Assembly (NCBI RefSeq): GCF_001447355.1
Contig: NZ_JXBW01000002.1
Coordinates: 1-64,000, forward strand
Reading direction: 5' to 3'
DNA length: 64,000 nucleotides
Source: Alicyclobacillus tolerans
Lineage (GTDB): Bacteria > Bacillota > Bacilli > Alicyclobacillales > Alicyclobacillaceae
Shown: piece after piece, positions 24,184 to 33,723 of the stretch
How the letters are laid out: each line of letters begins with the position of its first letter
Numbering within the stretch: the stretch's first letter is position 1
Translations under genes and position numbers: made by a program
Notes under the pieces: generated by a model
The model's database searches: none
Told to the model about the DNA's origin: nothing
The model's input: only the letters and a program-made list of their open reading frames with translations

Positions 24184-26278
24184 AGAGGCTTGTACCCCCC
24201 CCCATGCCGTGAAAACCAAACCCAAACGCCGAACTTCTCGAACCACTTGCATCGGCCTGCAAAGCATTCGATCCGCCCCAAGCACTCTGCGGCACGAGCT
24301 TGCAATGCGCCGTGATCCACGCGGTCAACTTGGCTTGACCACCCATACCGCCACCCATGCCAGCAAGCAAGAAATACTTGACCTTGCCTTCTTCGACGAG
24401 CGTCTCCAGCTTGCTGACGGTCATGGCGCCGTCTTGTCCGCTAAACCCACCCATCGCCATCACAGGTAGACCTGTGGCGATGATGATCGGCTCAGCGTCG
24501 CCGGCGCTCAGCGTCGCCACGAGAAACGAACCCTTGGAAGGCCGGTAGTGCGCCTCCAAATATTTGATCAGTGCACTATCCTGACTGACATTATCATTCA
24601 TGGAAGACCCAAGATTTGTGCCCAGCCTGGATTGCGATGCGTTGGCGGGACCAGCCGCAGGCATCTGGCCGTTCACACCATACAGAATAGGTGTTGCAGC
24701 CCAATAACCTGGGATGACCAACAATGCGAGCAGGCCCATGACCGCGCCGATCATCCGAGCAGATCTCGAGCGTCGTCGCAGCAGCGCCAGAAGTACCGCA
24801 CAGAACCCTAATAAGACCGCGAGGGCGATGAGTACAGTGCGAATCGCTGGATAGTGCCAAACCAGAAAACACTCGTAGCCGAAAGCGATGAGGAACACGC
24901 CAGGTAGATAGAACCTCCACGCGCTGTTCGACCACAGGTCGTTCCACATGCGCACAAGCCCCGCTCCGGTTAAGGCCGCAATCGCTGGAGCAAGTGTGAT
25001 GAGATAGTATTGGTGGAAAAATCCTGCAATACTAAAGAATGCGCCAACCGGGATCAACCAACCGGTCCAGAACACCGTTCCCAGTTGCCGTTTCGTGAGC
25101 GTTTTTCGCCAGCGAATGTTACGTAACAGAGGAAGCAGTGACAAGCAGGCCACTGGCAAGAGCCAACCAATCTGTGGGCCTAACTGCAATTGGAATAAGC
25201 GTAGGATGCCTGCTCGTCCAGTGTCAAACATGCCCCCACCGCCGAAATGCCCGTTACTCACGCCCGGTGGAATTGTGCCCCCGTCACCAGATGTTCCCTC
25301 AAAATGGCGGAAAGCGTACGGATAATTCGCGGTTTGCCCGTTAGGCGGTGCGCCGAACTCCCCACCCTGCCGGCTTTTCACATTGGATTGCGTCGATTGA
25401 AATCCAGGCATGTCTGGAAACCCCTGACCACGTGATTCGACAAACTCGTGACCAAGAAGCCCCGACGGACTGGCCCCCACCGACATGTCACCCGTGAGAC
25501 GATTGACCCCGTTGTACCCGAAGATGAGTGTAAACTCATTGTTATCGGTGGTACTGCCGACATACGGACGCTCGTTCGCCGGCGTCAGTTGAACCACCGT
25601 CGCCCACGAGAAGGAAACGACGCCCAACACCACGGTCATCGCAATGAGGTTGACAAGTTTGCTCCGCCAAGCGACGTGATGAACCAAAGCATACGTCAAA
25701 TAAATGGCCGGCAAGATGAGATAGGCTTCCATCATCTTGGTATTGAATGCAATACCTTCAATACAGCCAACTGCAATGAGCCAGCGCAAGCGATTTGTCT
25801 CGATCGACTTTTGCAAGCACCACGAGGCCATCAGCATAAGCAAAACCAGCAAACCGTCAACTTGATTTGTTCGTTGCACGGCAACAGCAATTGGCGTGCA
25901 TGCTAACACTGCCGCCGCGATGAGCCCGGCCGCTTTGCCAAAGACTCGGCAAACCAAGTGATAAATGACGAAAACGGAGGCAACACCCGCTAAGGCTTGT
26001 GGTAAAAACAGCGCCCAGCCATGAAAGCCAAAAATCCAGGCGGACGCAGCTTGCAGCCAAAAGTCGAATGGAGGCTTATCAATGGTAATAAAGCCACCGG
26101 GATCGAAAGCGTTGAAGAAGAAGTTGTGCCAGCTCTCGAGCATACTGCGAATGGCCGCCGCGTAATACTCGTTGCCGTACCCCTCCTTATTCAACGCGTA
26201 AAGGTTGAGCCACCCCGATACCGCCAAAATCAAAGTCAGTAGCGAGTGGTTCCACTTCCAAGTCCATCGTCGCTGCAT
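24155..26278 (-). CDS. GT39 (PMT/ArnT-like) membrane glycosyltransferase, YkcB-like
   Basis: 707 residues. The first extracytoplasmic loop carries NKEGYGNEYYAAAIRSML and the conserved FDPGGFITIDKPP; 10 or more hydrophobic helices follow. There is a large Gly/Asn-rich extracellular loop at ~260-365 and a C-terminal outside domain rich in GMGGG repeats. The family uses polyprenyl-phosphate sugars to modify envelope polymers or proteins. Translation of the next gene starts inside its 3' end. A run of nine G (plus-strand C at 24195-24203) lies 13 codons before the stop, so slippage would alter the tail and the overlap with the GT2 gene. Confidence 0.87.
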   Translation of the reverse strand: MQRRWTWKWNHSLLTLILAVSGWLNLYALNKEGYGNEYYAAAIRSMLESWHNFFFNAFDPGGFITIDKPPFDFWLQAASAWIFGFHGWALFLPQALAGVASVFVIYHLVCRVFGKAAGLIAAAVLACTPIAVAVQRTNQVDGLLVLLMLMASWCLQKSIETNRLRWLIAVGCIEGIAFNTKMMEAYLILPAIYLTYALVHHVAWRSKLVNLIAMTVVLGVVSFSWATVVQLTPANERPYVGSTTDNNEFTLIFGYNGVNRLTGDMSVGASPSGLLGHEFVESRGQGFPDMPGFQSTQSNVKSRQGGEFGAPPNGQTANYPYAFRHFEGTSGDGGTIPPGVSNGHFGGGGMFDTGRAGILRLFQLQLGPQIGWLLPVACLSLLPLLRNIRWRKTLTKRQLGTVFWTGWLIPVGAFFSIAGFFHQYYLITLAPAIAALTGAGLVRMWNDLWSNSAWRFYLPGVFLIAFGYECFLVWHYPAIRTVLIALAVLLGFCAVLLALLRRRSRSARMIGAVMGLLALLVIPGYWAATPILYGVNGQMPAAGPANASQSRLGTNLGSSMNDNVSQDSALIKYLEAHYRPSKGSFLVATLSAGDAEPIIIATGLPVMAMGGFSGQDGAMTVSKLETLVEEGKVKYFLLAGMGGGMGGQAKLTAWITAHCKLVPQSAWGGSNALQADASGSRSSAFGFGFHGMGGGTSLYEYDASTTS
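24195..24203. repeat. Homopolymer C9/G9 tract in coding sequence
   Basis: Nine consecutive C on the plus strand (G on the coding strand) near the 3' end of the GT39 gene and 12 nt upstream of the proposed GT2 start. Tracts of this length are slippage prone in replication and in sequencing. Confidence 0.9.
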
Positions 26279-26458
26279 AGACTCAACTCCCGTGTAAAAT
26301 AGCCATGGCCTGGCTGATGGCTATCATGGAACTTGAACCTGAAGCGGATTTGAGAGCAAACTGAAAGTTTCCTGAGGACAAGGCGTGATGTAAAGGTAAA
26401 GGCGCTTCTATACAATCTGAGGACGTAAATCGCTCCCTGTGTCGATGCGAAAACGAAG

Positions 26459-26506
26459 ATGGGGCATCTCCCCTGCCGCGACATGCGGGCAGGGAAAACA
26501 CCCCAT
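26459..26506 (-). terminator. Nested hairpin terminator after the efflux operon
   Basis: Outer stem ATGGGG (26459-26464) with CCCCAT (26501-26506), inner stem CCCTGCCGC (26471-26479) with GCGGGCAGGG (26485-26494, one bulge). It lies just beyond the stop of the MFS gene. The rest of 26279-26532 is non-coding and should hold the promoter of the GT39 gene; no confident -35/-10 pair was found. Confidence 0.6.
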
Positions 26507-26532
26507 TTTGCAAAATGACATCTTGCATGCTC

Positions 26533-28221
26533 TTATTGCGGTCGCGGCGCGAGCGTTCGGCGCACGACCACCGCCCGCCGCGCTCGTCCGTCTGGCAACG
26601 AAGAACGCGATTCGTCGCCCCCCTCATCGCTTCTTTGTGGCGACGCTGCAGGGCGTTTCGCATTGCGCAAGAACAGCGACAAAATCAACGCAAAGAGCGA
26701 AATGCCAGCCGCTACCAGATAAGCATCGTCGACCCCTTGGACAGAAGCCAGCATCTGTGCCTGCCCATACATCAGGTATGTCACGAGTTCGTGCGCCACC
26801 GACAAAGGCTGTGACATCATACGCGCCAACATGGCGGTCAACTCGGACAAAGTCGTCGACAGTTGCGGATTCGTCGAAAGGACGCTGTTGACAAATTGGT
26901 TATAGTGCATATTCGAGCGATCCGTCATGACCGTGATAAGCAGCGATGTGCCTAACGATCCGGCGATGGTCCGCACCGTATTCGCCGCTGCGGTACCGTG
27001 ACTGTTGAACTGTCGCGGCAAATGATTGAGACCAGACGTCATAATGGTCATCATGATAAACCCCATGCCAAACATGCGGATCGTATAAACCCACATGATG
27101 TGACGAAGAGGTGTGTAGGACGTCAGATGACCAAGATCCCACGTCGTGATCACCGTGATGATGAGGCCGATGATCGCCAACGGCCGAATGCCAATCTTGT
27201 CGAGCAAGGCGCCGGAAATAGGCGACATGATACCCATGAGAATGGCCCCGGGTAACAAGATGAGGCCTGAGTCGAGGGCAGAATAGCCACGGATATTTTG
27301 CACGTACATCGGCGTCAGCAACGCACCACCGAACATGGCCATGTTAACCACGCAACTCACACCTGCGGCGATGGAAAATCCAGGGTAGCGGAAGACGCGC
27401 AGGTTGAGGAGCGGATGGTCTGACGTCAGTTCCCGCGCGACGAAGACGATTAAAAAGACCACTCCAACAGCGATGCTGCCAAGTACCTCGCCTGCGTGCC
27501 AGCCCTTGTTGCCAGCTTCACTAAACCCATAAAGCAAAGCGCCAAGGCCAATCGTCGACGCGACGAAACTGACGCCTTCGAACTTCGGGAATGTCCGCTC
27601 AGTCACGTTCTTCAGGAAGATGGACGCCACGATGATGTCGATCACGGCGACCGGAATCACAATATAGAACAACACGCGCCAGGAATATTGCTGAATGATC
27701 CAGCCTGACAGCGTGGGACCGACCGCTGGTGCAAAAAACATGGCGATCCCGATGGTACCCATGGCCTTGCCCCGCGTTTCTGGTGGATACAGGTTCAAGA
27801 TGACCGTCATCATCAGCGGCATCATGATACCAGCGCCCGCGGCTTGCACGATGCGGCCGATCAACATCACCGGAAAGTCCGGAGCGGCGGCGCAAAACAA
27901 TGTGCCAATGCCGAAACAGAACATCGCCCCAAGAAACAACTGCCGCGTCGTGAAGGTGCCAATGAGAAACGCGGTTAGTGGAATGACAATGCCGTTGGTC
28001 AGCATGTAGCCTGTCGACAACCATTGAATCGTACTCGCCGAGACATTGAACTCGGTCATAAGTTTTGGCACGGCGACGTTGAGCAAAGTCTGATTGAGAA
28101 TAGCTGCAAACGCCCCCAAAATCAGCGAGATGAGAATCGGCGCTTTGTGTGCAATGGGTTCGCCTGTCGGGCCACCCGGGCCCGGGTCGACCGGCTTTGG
28201 GGCATCGTTATCCACGCTCAC
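26533..28221 (-). CDS. emrB: DHA2-family (EmrB-like) 14-helix drug/proton antiporter
   Basis: 562 residues with 14 hydrophobic segments. NQTLLNVAVPKL in TM1, the WLSTGYMLTNGIVIPL stretch, GRIVQAAGAGIMMPLMM (motif C region) and the GWIIQQYSWRVLFYIVIPV stretch are characteristic of EmrB/QacA-type MFS exporters. The last ~45 residues are a basic, low-complexity cytosolic tail. It is 12 nt downstream of the membrane-fusion protein gene, so the two form an EmrAB-like efflux pair. Confidence 0.9.
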   Translation of the reverse strand: MSVDNDAPKPVDPGPGGPTGEPIAHKAPILISLILGAFAAILNQTLLNVAVPKLMTEFNVSASTIQWLSTGYMLTNGIVIPLTAFLIGTFTTRQLFLGAMFCFGIGTLFCAAAPDFPVMLIGRIVQAAGAGIMMPLMMTVILNLYPPETRGKAMGTIGIAMFFAPAVGPTLSGWIIQQYSWRVLFYIVIPVAVIDIIVASIFLKNVTERTFPKFEGVSFVASTIGLGALLYGFSEAGNKGWHAGEVLGSIAVGVVFLIVFVARELTSDHPLLNLRVFRYPGFSIAAGVSCVVNMAMFGGALLTPMYVQNIRGYSALDSGLILLPGAILMGIMSPISGALLDKIGIRPLAIIGLIITVITTWDLGHLTSYTPLRHIMWVYTIRMFGMGFIMMTIMTSGLNHLPRQFNSHGTAAANTVRTIAGSLGTSLLITVMTDRSNMHYNQFVNSVLSTNPQLSTTLSELTAMLARMMSQPLSVAHELVTYLMYGQAQMLASVQGVDDAYLVAAGISLFALILSLFLRNAKRPAASPQRSDEGGDESRSSLPDGRARRAVVVRRTLAPRPQ

Positions 28222-28233
28222 GGCTGCCCCTCC

Positions 28234-28881
28234 TCACTTGTGAATGCGTACGGTCGCACTCATCCCAGGTGCCAACTGTCCCGTGTAGGTCTGCAAGCGG
28301 ATCGTCACCGGAATGACCTGCGTCACCTTGGTAAAGTTGGCATTCGTGTTCGTCTGCGGCAACAGCGAGAAGGTCGACGCGGTGGCCAGACCAATTTGCT
28401 GGACCACACCCGAAAAAGACGTTCCCGGGTAAGCATCGACATACACATCGACGGCCTGCCCCACATGGACGTCGTTGATCTGTGTCTCCTTAATGTTTGC
28501 TGTCACCCAGAGGTTGTTCAGATTGTACGCATACGCCAGTGGCGTACCAGCGGCGACAAACTCGCGGTTCACCGCCGAGTTCTGGACGATGGTCGACGTT
28601 TGTGGTGCCGTAATGTTGACCGTGGCGGTACGCGTACCGGATGGCACCGAAATCGTGCCGATCACGTCGCCGCTCGCAAATTGTGTGCCTTCTGTCCCGT
28701 TCCACGACGACAATTGTCCGCTGGCGGGCGCAGCGATGACAATCTGCTGCCCGGTCACTTGGGCATCGTCTGTGCGCAGGTACTGTGTGGATTGGTGATA
28801 AAAGTAGTACCCCACGAAGCCAGCGGCGACGACGACCACGATAATGATGACCTGAATGAAAAGCAATCGCTTCGCGCTCAC
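28234..28881 (-). CDS. emrA: HlyD/EmrA-family membrane fusion protein
   Basis: 215 residues from GTG 28881 (GAGGAGG 9 nt upstream). One N-terminal membrane helix (IQVIIIVVVVAAGFVGYYF), then YLRTDDAQVTGQQIVIAAPASGQL, the EmrA lipoyl-like entry motif, and a beta-barrel with VGQAVDVYVDAYPGTSFSGVVQQIG. It is short because the long coiled-coil hairpin is missing, as expected in single-membrane bacteria. First gene of the efflux pair with emrB. Confidence 0.88.
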   Translation of the reverse strand: MSAKRLLFIQVIIIVVVVAAGFVGYYFYHQSTQYLRTDDAQVTGQQIVIAAPASGQLSSWNGTEGTQFASGDVIGTISVPSGTRTATVNITAPQTSTIVQNSAVNREFVAAGTPLAYAYNLNNLWVTANIKETQINDVHVGQAVDVYVDAYPGTSFSGVVQQIGLATASTFSLLPQTNTNANFTKVTQVIPVTIRLQTYTGQLAPGMSATVRIHK

Positions 28882-28988
28882 CCAAGATGCCTCCTCGTTT
28901 CCATGCTCTCGAGGCTAGGATGTCCAAACGAAACGAAAATCGATCGGCCGCTAAAACGAATCCAGTCTAGAACAATATGGAAGGCAAA

Positions 28989-29011
28989 ACCCACGACCAA
29001 TGGCCGTGGGT
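28989..29011 (-). terminator. Terminator of the threonine aldolase gene
   Basis: Plus-strand ACCCACG (28989-28995) and CGTGGGT (29005-29011) form a 7-bp stem followed, in the leftward direction, by TTTT. Region 28882-29040 holds this and presumably the promoter of the emrAB unit. Confidence 0.65.
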
Positions 29012-29040
29012 CATGTTTGAATGATGAAAACTCTATGCCG

Positions 29041-30093
29041 TCATTGCGCAATACCAAAATGCGCAATGGTTTGGCGAATGCGATCAATCGCCGTTTCGAC
29101 GTCGGCCTGACTGACATCTTTGTGCGTCACGAAGCGCACCGTGCGAGGACCAAAAGCAGTCGCCAACACTCCGTTATTGGCGAGTTCGGCGATGAACTGT
29201 TCGGCCATCACATCCTTGTGAGTGAGTTCAGCCAGGACGATATTCGTCTGTACCGTCTCCAGGTTCACCGTGATGCCCGGCATGTTGGCGAGCCGCTCCG
29301 CCAACACCTTCGCATGGGCGTGGTCTTCCGCCAGCCGCTCGACCATGTTGGTCAATGCCCAGATGCAAGGCGCCGCCAACACCCCCGCTTGCCGCAATCC
29401 ACCACCGAGACGCTTGCGCCAGACCCTGGCGCGATCGATCATCGCGCGTGGACCGACCAGCACCGATCCAACGGGAGCACCTAGCCCCTTTGACAGACAG
29501 AACTGCAAGGAATCGACCTCGCTCGCCCACGTCCGTTCACCGATACCGGATGCGACGACCGCATTGAAGATGCGCGCACCATCCATATGTAGCGGCACAC
29601 CCGCCTCACGCGCGACGCTTGCGGTCGCCCGCAGTATCTCGATGGGCAACACGGTACCTCCGGCGCGGTTATGCGTGTTCTCGACACAGATGAGCCCTGT
29701 CCTAGGCTGATGAATATCCCGCTTGCGAATGGCCTGCCGAACATCCTCCGGATCCATGGCGCCCATCTGCCCGACGATGGGGCGTGGCTGCGCCCCTGCG
29801 ATCACGCTGATCCCTGCCACCTCATAATAAAAGACGTGCGACTCTGCCTCGACAATCACTTCATCCCCGCGCTCGGCCCATGCGGCAATGGCTACCTGAT
29901 TTCCCTGTGTACCACTCGTGACAAAGAGCGCCGCTTCCTTTCCGAACATATCCGCGGCCAGTTCTTCCAGCCTGCGAACCGTTGGATCTTCTCCATATAC
30001 GTCATCGCCCACCTCGGCCTTCGCCATAAGACGACGCATCTGTTCAGTTGGCTGTGTTACCGTGTCGCTGCGCAAATCGACTCGCTTTGGCAT
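29041..30093 (-). CDS. ltaE: Low-specificity L-threonine aldolase
   Basis: 350 residues of the PLP fold-type I family. VDLRSDTVTQPT is the hallmark N-terminus, VTSGTQGNQ binds the phosphate, HMDGARIFNA holds the Asp that pairs with the pyridine nitrogen, and Lys202 in LSKGLGAPVGS is the Schiff-base lysine. It cleaves L-threonine/allo-threonine to glycine and acetaldehyde. Downstream of the PBP2 gene with a 30-nt gap, so possibly in the same transcript. Confidence 0.93.
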   Translation of the reverse strand: MPKRVDLRSDTVTQPTEQMRRLMAKAEVGDDVYGEDPTVRRLEELAADMFGKEAALFVTSGTQGNQVAIAAWAERGDEVIVEAESHVFYYEVAGISVIAGAQPRPIVGQMGAMDPEDVRQAIRKRDIHQPRTGLICVENTHNRAGGTVLPIEILRATASVAREAGVPLHMDGARIFNAVVASGIGERTWASEVDSLQFCLSKGLGAPVGSVLVGPRAMIDRARVWRKRLGGGLRQAGVLAAPCIWALTNMVERLAEDHAHAKVLAERLANMPGITVNLETVQTNIVLAELTHKDVMAEQFIAELANNGVLATAFGPRTVRFVTHKDVSQADVETAIDRIRQTIAHFGIAQ

Positions 30094-30123
30094 CGTGCAT
30101 CACTCCGCTATCATGTGTTCCTT

Positions 30124-32217
30124 TTAGTGGCTCTGCTCCGGCAGGGTATAGGCCGGCGAAGACTTCCAATTCGATGGAATGGCAGTACTCGTCCAGCCGC
30201 TCTTTGGCATAAACGGTTCATGGTGTTCATTGAAGTAGGCATCGAGCATCTGTCGTGCAATGACCGCCGAAAACTGTGCGCCGTAACCACCGCCGGGAGC
30301 CATCACGGCGATAGCAACCTGCGGGTTATTGAGCGGTGCATAGCAAATGAACACCGAGTTGTCTGTCGGTTTGCCGCCGAGATAAATTTGCGCTGTGCCC
30401 GTCTTTCCGGCCACCTGGTATGGCGCGCCGACAAAGGCTGAATACGCCGTTCCACTCGGATTCGAGGTCACACCATACATCCCTTGCTTCACCAAGTTCC
30501 ACTGCCAACTGGCAGCCTGCACTTTCCCTTCAACCTGTGGCTTTACCGTCTGCAATGGCTTCGCGCCAGAACTCGGCGTTCCATTTTCCGTAAAGACGTT
30601 CTCAAGTAAATGTGGTTTTAAGCGCAAGCCCTGATCCGCCAGCGTCATCGCATATTCAGCCAACTGCATGGGTGTAAACTGCTGCGACTGGCCAATGGCA
30701 GCGTCTGCCAAGCTGGCTGGCGATCCGTAGTTGACATATTTCCCCGTTTTTGCGACCGAGGCCTCGCTTGCTTTCAGGTTATACTGCACCTGACTGTTGC
30801 CCTGCGTATAGTCCTCGACATAAAACTTGCCGGCTGCTTCATAGGGCAAGTCAATGCCCGTAGGATAACCAAGGCCAAAATCGACTTCGCCCTGAAAAAG
30901 TCGGTTGATTCCCTTCGCAAAATCCGTATTGAGGTAGTTTTGAAAACTACCCGCCGTCGGTGGATAGCCGCCACCGCTCGACGTGCTGCTACCAAACCAT
31001 TTGCCTAGCCACAGTCCGACCTGATAAAAGAAGACGTCGCTCGAGACTGTAATGGCTTCTATCGGATTGACGCCGCCAAAGGCAAAGCCTTCGTCCTCGT
31101 TTTTCCGCGACGTGCCAATATAGATGTATCCATCGTCTTCAATGACGGTATCAGGCTTGACGACGCCTGCCTTAAGAGCAGTGATCAGATTTGCGGGCTT
31201 CACAGTCGATCCAGGGTAGTTGTACATGCCAATGGCGTTATTCATCTGCGCACCGGATGTACTCAAATAATTCGCATGCTGCCCCAGCGTACCCATCGTA
31301 TACCAGTTTGGATCGAGATACGGGTAACTCACCATCGCGATCACGCCGCCCGTTTTCACATTGAGCATCACCGCGGCTGCATCCTCGACGTTGTTTTTAT
31401 TGCTGCTGCTGTTGATCATGTTTTGCATGATCATCTGGGCTTCAGCCTGCTCATGGCCATCGAGAGTCAACTGAATATTGTCTCCGTCCTTTGGCGCGAT
31501 CTCGCCAACACTGCCGATGGCATTGCCCGCGCTGTTGATGGCCACCAATTCGTAGCCAGGCTTGCCCTGTAAAATCGGTTCATACTCCTGCTCAATGCCT
31601 GTTTCGCCGACCTTTTGACTGTACAGATAGCCTTTGTACTGGTTGACGTTTTCCGCCGTGATGGCACCCACATAGCCGAGAACTTGGCCAGCGAGATCAC
31701 CATTGGGATATTGCCGCTGATAATCCTGTACCACCTGCACACCAGGAAGCTGCGACTGGTGCTCTACGACAAATGCCACCTGCGCATTGGTTACGTTGTT
31801 CGCAAGTGTCACCTGAATGGTACCCGTAGCGCTGTTCATCGTCTGATACAGCTTTGCGGGGGTGGTTTGTAAAACGGGTGCCAACACTTGCGCCACCTGA
31901 TGATATGTCGCGTCGCTGACGGTGGAATAGCGGTTGAGCACGATACTCATCGTGGGTTTGTCCCACGCGAGCACCTGGCCGTTGGCGTCGTAAATCCATC
32001 CGCGCTGCGGCAAAATGGGGATTCTTGCCGTTTGGGTCGTCAACTCCGCCTGCCGGAACGACTTCCCTTTCGCGACCTGGACATAACCAGCGCGCAACAC
32101 GAGCGATGTGAACGATAAAAATACGATCCCGTACACCATGTTCGTGCGAAACGCCCGGCGGCGGCGCCGTTTTTCCTCTTCCGTCAGTTGTTCTTGTTTA
32201 TCCTTCCAGTTTCTCAT
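30124..32217 (-). CDS. Class B penicillin-binding protein 2 (elongation type)
   Basis: 697 residues: a basic cytosolic N-terminus (RRRRRAFR), one membrane helix (~28-46), a dimerisation region beginning ARIPILPQRGWIYDANGQ (R-G-x-I-x-D), then the transpeptidase domain. Active-site motifs are Ser337-x-x-Lys340 (STVK), Ser392-x-Asp394 (SSD) and Lys605-Thr-Gly (KTGT). The SxD form instead of SxN is that of E. coli PBP2, supporting an elongasome (MrdA/PbpA-like) rather than a divisome enzyme. It crosslinks peptidoglycan outside the membrane. No RodA gene is adjacent. Confidence 0.9.
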   Translation of the reverse strand: MRNWKDKQEQLTEEEKRRRRRAFRTNMVYGIVFLSFTSLVLRAGYVQVAKGKSFRQAELTTQTARIPILPQRGWIYDANGQVLAWDKPTMSIVLNRYSTVSDATYHQVAQVLAPVLQTTPAKLYQTMNSATGTIQVTLANNVTNAQVAFVVEHQSQLPGVQVVQDYQRQYPNGDLAGQVLGYVGAITAENVNQYKGYLYSQKVGETGIEQEYEPILQGKPGYELVAINSAGNAIGSVGEIAPKDGDNIQLTLDGHEQAEAQMIMQNMINSSSNKNNVEDAAAVMLNVKTGGVIAMVSYPYLDPNWYTMGTLGQHANYLSTSGAQMNNAIGMYNYPGSTVKPANLITALKAGVVKPDTVIEDDGYIYIGTSRKNEDEGFAFGGVNPIEAITVSSDVFFYQVGLWLGKWFGSSTSSGGGYPPTAGSFQNYLNTDFAKGINRLFQGEVDFGLGYPTGIDLPYEAAGKFYVEDYTQGNSQVQYNLKASEASVAKTGKYVNYGSPASLADAAIGQSQQFTPMQLAEYAMTLADQGLRLKPHLLENVFTENGTPSSGAKPLQTVKPQVEGKVQAASWQWNLVKQGMYGVTSNPSGTAYSAFVGAPYQVAGKTGTAQIYLGGKPTDNSVFICYAPLNNPQVAIAVMAPGGGYGAQFSAVIARQMLDAYFNEHHEPFMPKSGWTSTAIPSNWKSSPAYTLPEQSH

Positions 32218-32403
32218 TGCACAACCCCAACGTTGAATAAAGTATCATTTCGCTCGGCCTGGGACATCCAAACCGAGCAACAGCAGTGCACTTGGACATA
32301 TAATGAGACAGACAGAGTAACACATCCCACTTTCTTGTCGACGCCTAACGACTAGATTACCATAAATGAGAACAGACAGATGGGGAATAAAGGGGACTGG
32401 TCT

Positions 32404-33615
32404 ATGTTTTCAGATTATGCACAGACCTGGCTAACCATCCTCCAAACACTGCACTGGCACGCCGTGATTCCCACTTTGGTGGCAGCCGTTTGGACCTTTA
32501 TATTCTTGCGCACCATACCGGACTTGGTCCGCACGCCGCGCTTGAAACAGGTGCGAGGTGCTGAAGACGAGCGCTGCGCCGCGAAACGAGACCTCGGCAA
32601 AGTCAGCGTGATCGTCGCGGCACGGGACGAAGCCGAACGCATTCGGCAAACGGTCGAGTCACTGACGGCACAAACATACCCGAACATGGAAATCATTTTG
32701 GTGGATGACAGGTCCAGCGACGATACGGGAGCGGAAATTGACCGCCAAGCTGCTTTGGCGGACAGCATCATACCTATCCATATAACAGAACTACCGCGCG
32801 GCTGGCTCGGGAAAAACCACGCGCTATATGTGGGATCAAAACAGGCGACGGGCGACTGGCTGTTATTCGCGGACGCTGATGTGTATTTCTACCCGGACGC
32901 AATCGAACGCGCGATGCAGTATGTACATACGCACAAACTTCAGCATTTGACCGTCGCCCCACGCCTGATTGCCACCGGCTATTGGTTGCGCATGCTGACG
33001 GCAATGTACATCTTTAATTACGTTTTGTTTAAACGCCCACAGAGTGCGTACCGCAGGCGTGCGCGGGCCCATGCGGGAATTGGTGCATTTAATCTTGTCG
33101 CCCGCCAAGCCTATGAGAAAAGTGGCACGCACAAGGCTATCTCGCTGCGCCCTGACGACGATTTGCTTCTGGGCAAACAGATTAAGCGCCACGGCTTTCG
33201 GCAACGGTTTGTCCTCGCGCAACAATGTATCGAGATTGAGTGGTATCCAGATCTATCGTCGATGATAGTGGGCATGGAAAAAGCACCTTTGCCAGCGTTT
33301 CGCTACTCGGCACTGCTGCTCTTTCTGAGTATGGTACTGATGATGGCTTTATACAGCACGCCATTCATCGGGGCGTTTGTTGGGCCCGGGTGGTACCGTC
33401 TGTTGTATGTCTACGCGTTGTTGCTCATGTGCATCCTCTACGAATTGCATGCCGTGTTTTTAAAGTTGCCAAAACACCAGTTTCTCATTTTGCCTATTGG
33501 CATGTTGCTCTACAGCTATGCATTTATTCGCTCTGCAGTTCTTGCCGTTCGCCGAGGCGGCTTAGTGTGGCGCGACACATTCTATACGTTGCGCGAGCTT
33601 CGCCGCGGCCTGTAA
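32404..33615 (+). CDS. GT2-family membrane glycosyltransferase (CrtQ-like)
   Basis: 403 residues from ATG 32404, chosen over an ATG at 32380 because AGGGGA lies 7 nt upstream. An N-terminal helix, then VSVIVAARDEAERI, ILVDDRSSDDT, PRGWLGKNHAL, DWLLFADADVYF (DxD) and RPDDDLLLGKQIKRHGFRQRF (ED/QxxRW-like region), and three or four C-terminal helices. This subgroup glycosylates carotenoids, hopanoids or envelope lipids. A hopanoid or carotenoid substrate fits this genome, but the gene is about 9 kb from the hpn cluster, so the acceptor is unknown. Confidence 0.83.
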   Translation: MFSDYAQTWLTILQTLHWHAVIPTLVAAVWTFIFLRTIPDLVRTPRLKQVRGAEDERCAAKRDLGKVSVIVAARDEAERIRQTVESLTAQTYPNMEIILVDDRSSDDTGAEIDRQAALADSIIPIHITELPRGWLGKNHALYVGSKQATGDWLLFADADVYFYPDAIERAMQYVHTHKLQHLTVAPRLIATGYWLRMLTAMYIFNYVLFKRPQSAYRRRARAHAGIGAFNLVARQAYEKSGTHKAISLRPDDDLLLGKQIKRHGFRQRFVLAQQCIEIEWYPDLSSMIVGMEKAPLPAFRYSALLLFLSMVLMMALYSTPFIGAFVGPGWYRLLYVYALLLMCILYELHAVFLKLPKHQFLILPIGMLLYSYAFIRSAVLAVRRGGLVWRDTFYTLRELRRGL

Positions 33616-33664
33616 CTAAGACCTACTTGGGAGCCATGTATGCCGTTCTAGCTTATATGAACAA

Positions 33665-33696
33665 AACAAGGTGCGCCGCTAGTGGCGCACCTTGTT
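33665..33696. terminator. Strong bidirectional terminator
   Basis: AACAAGGTGCGCC / GGCGCACCTTGTT, 13 bp perfect, loop GCTAGT (33678-33683), followed by TTGTTC-like or TGTTT-like runs on either side; separates the convergent GT2 and NlpC/P60 genes. Confidence 0.88.
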
Positions 33697-33723
33697 TGTT
33701 TAGCAGTGCCATCTATCGCGACA

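Noticed and set aside
28024-29484. Long open frame of 486 codons on the plus strand
   Set aside because: It lies antisense across emrB, emrA and the end of ltaE, has no SD and reads as Arg/His-rich shadow sequence; the leftward genes have clear family motifs.
30124-32217. SxD instead of SxN in PBP2 as an unusual active site
   Set aside because: E. coli PBP2 has the same Ser-x-Asp arrangement, so it marks the elongation-type PBP rather than novelty.
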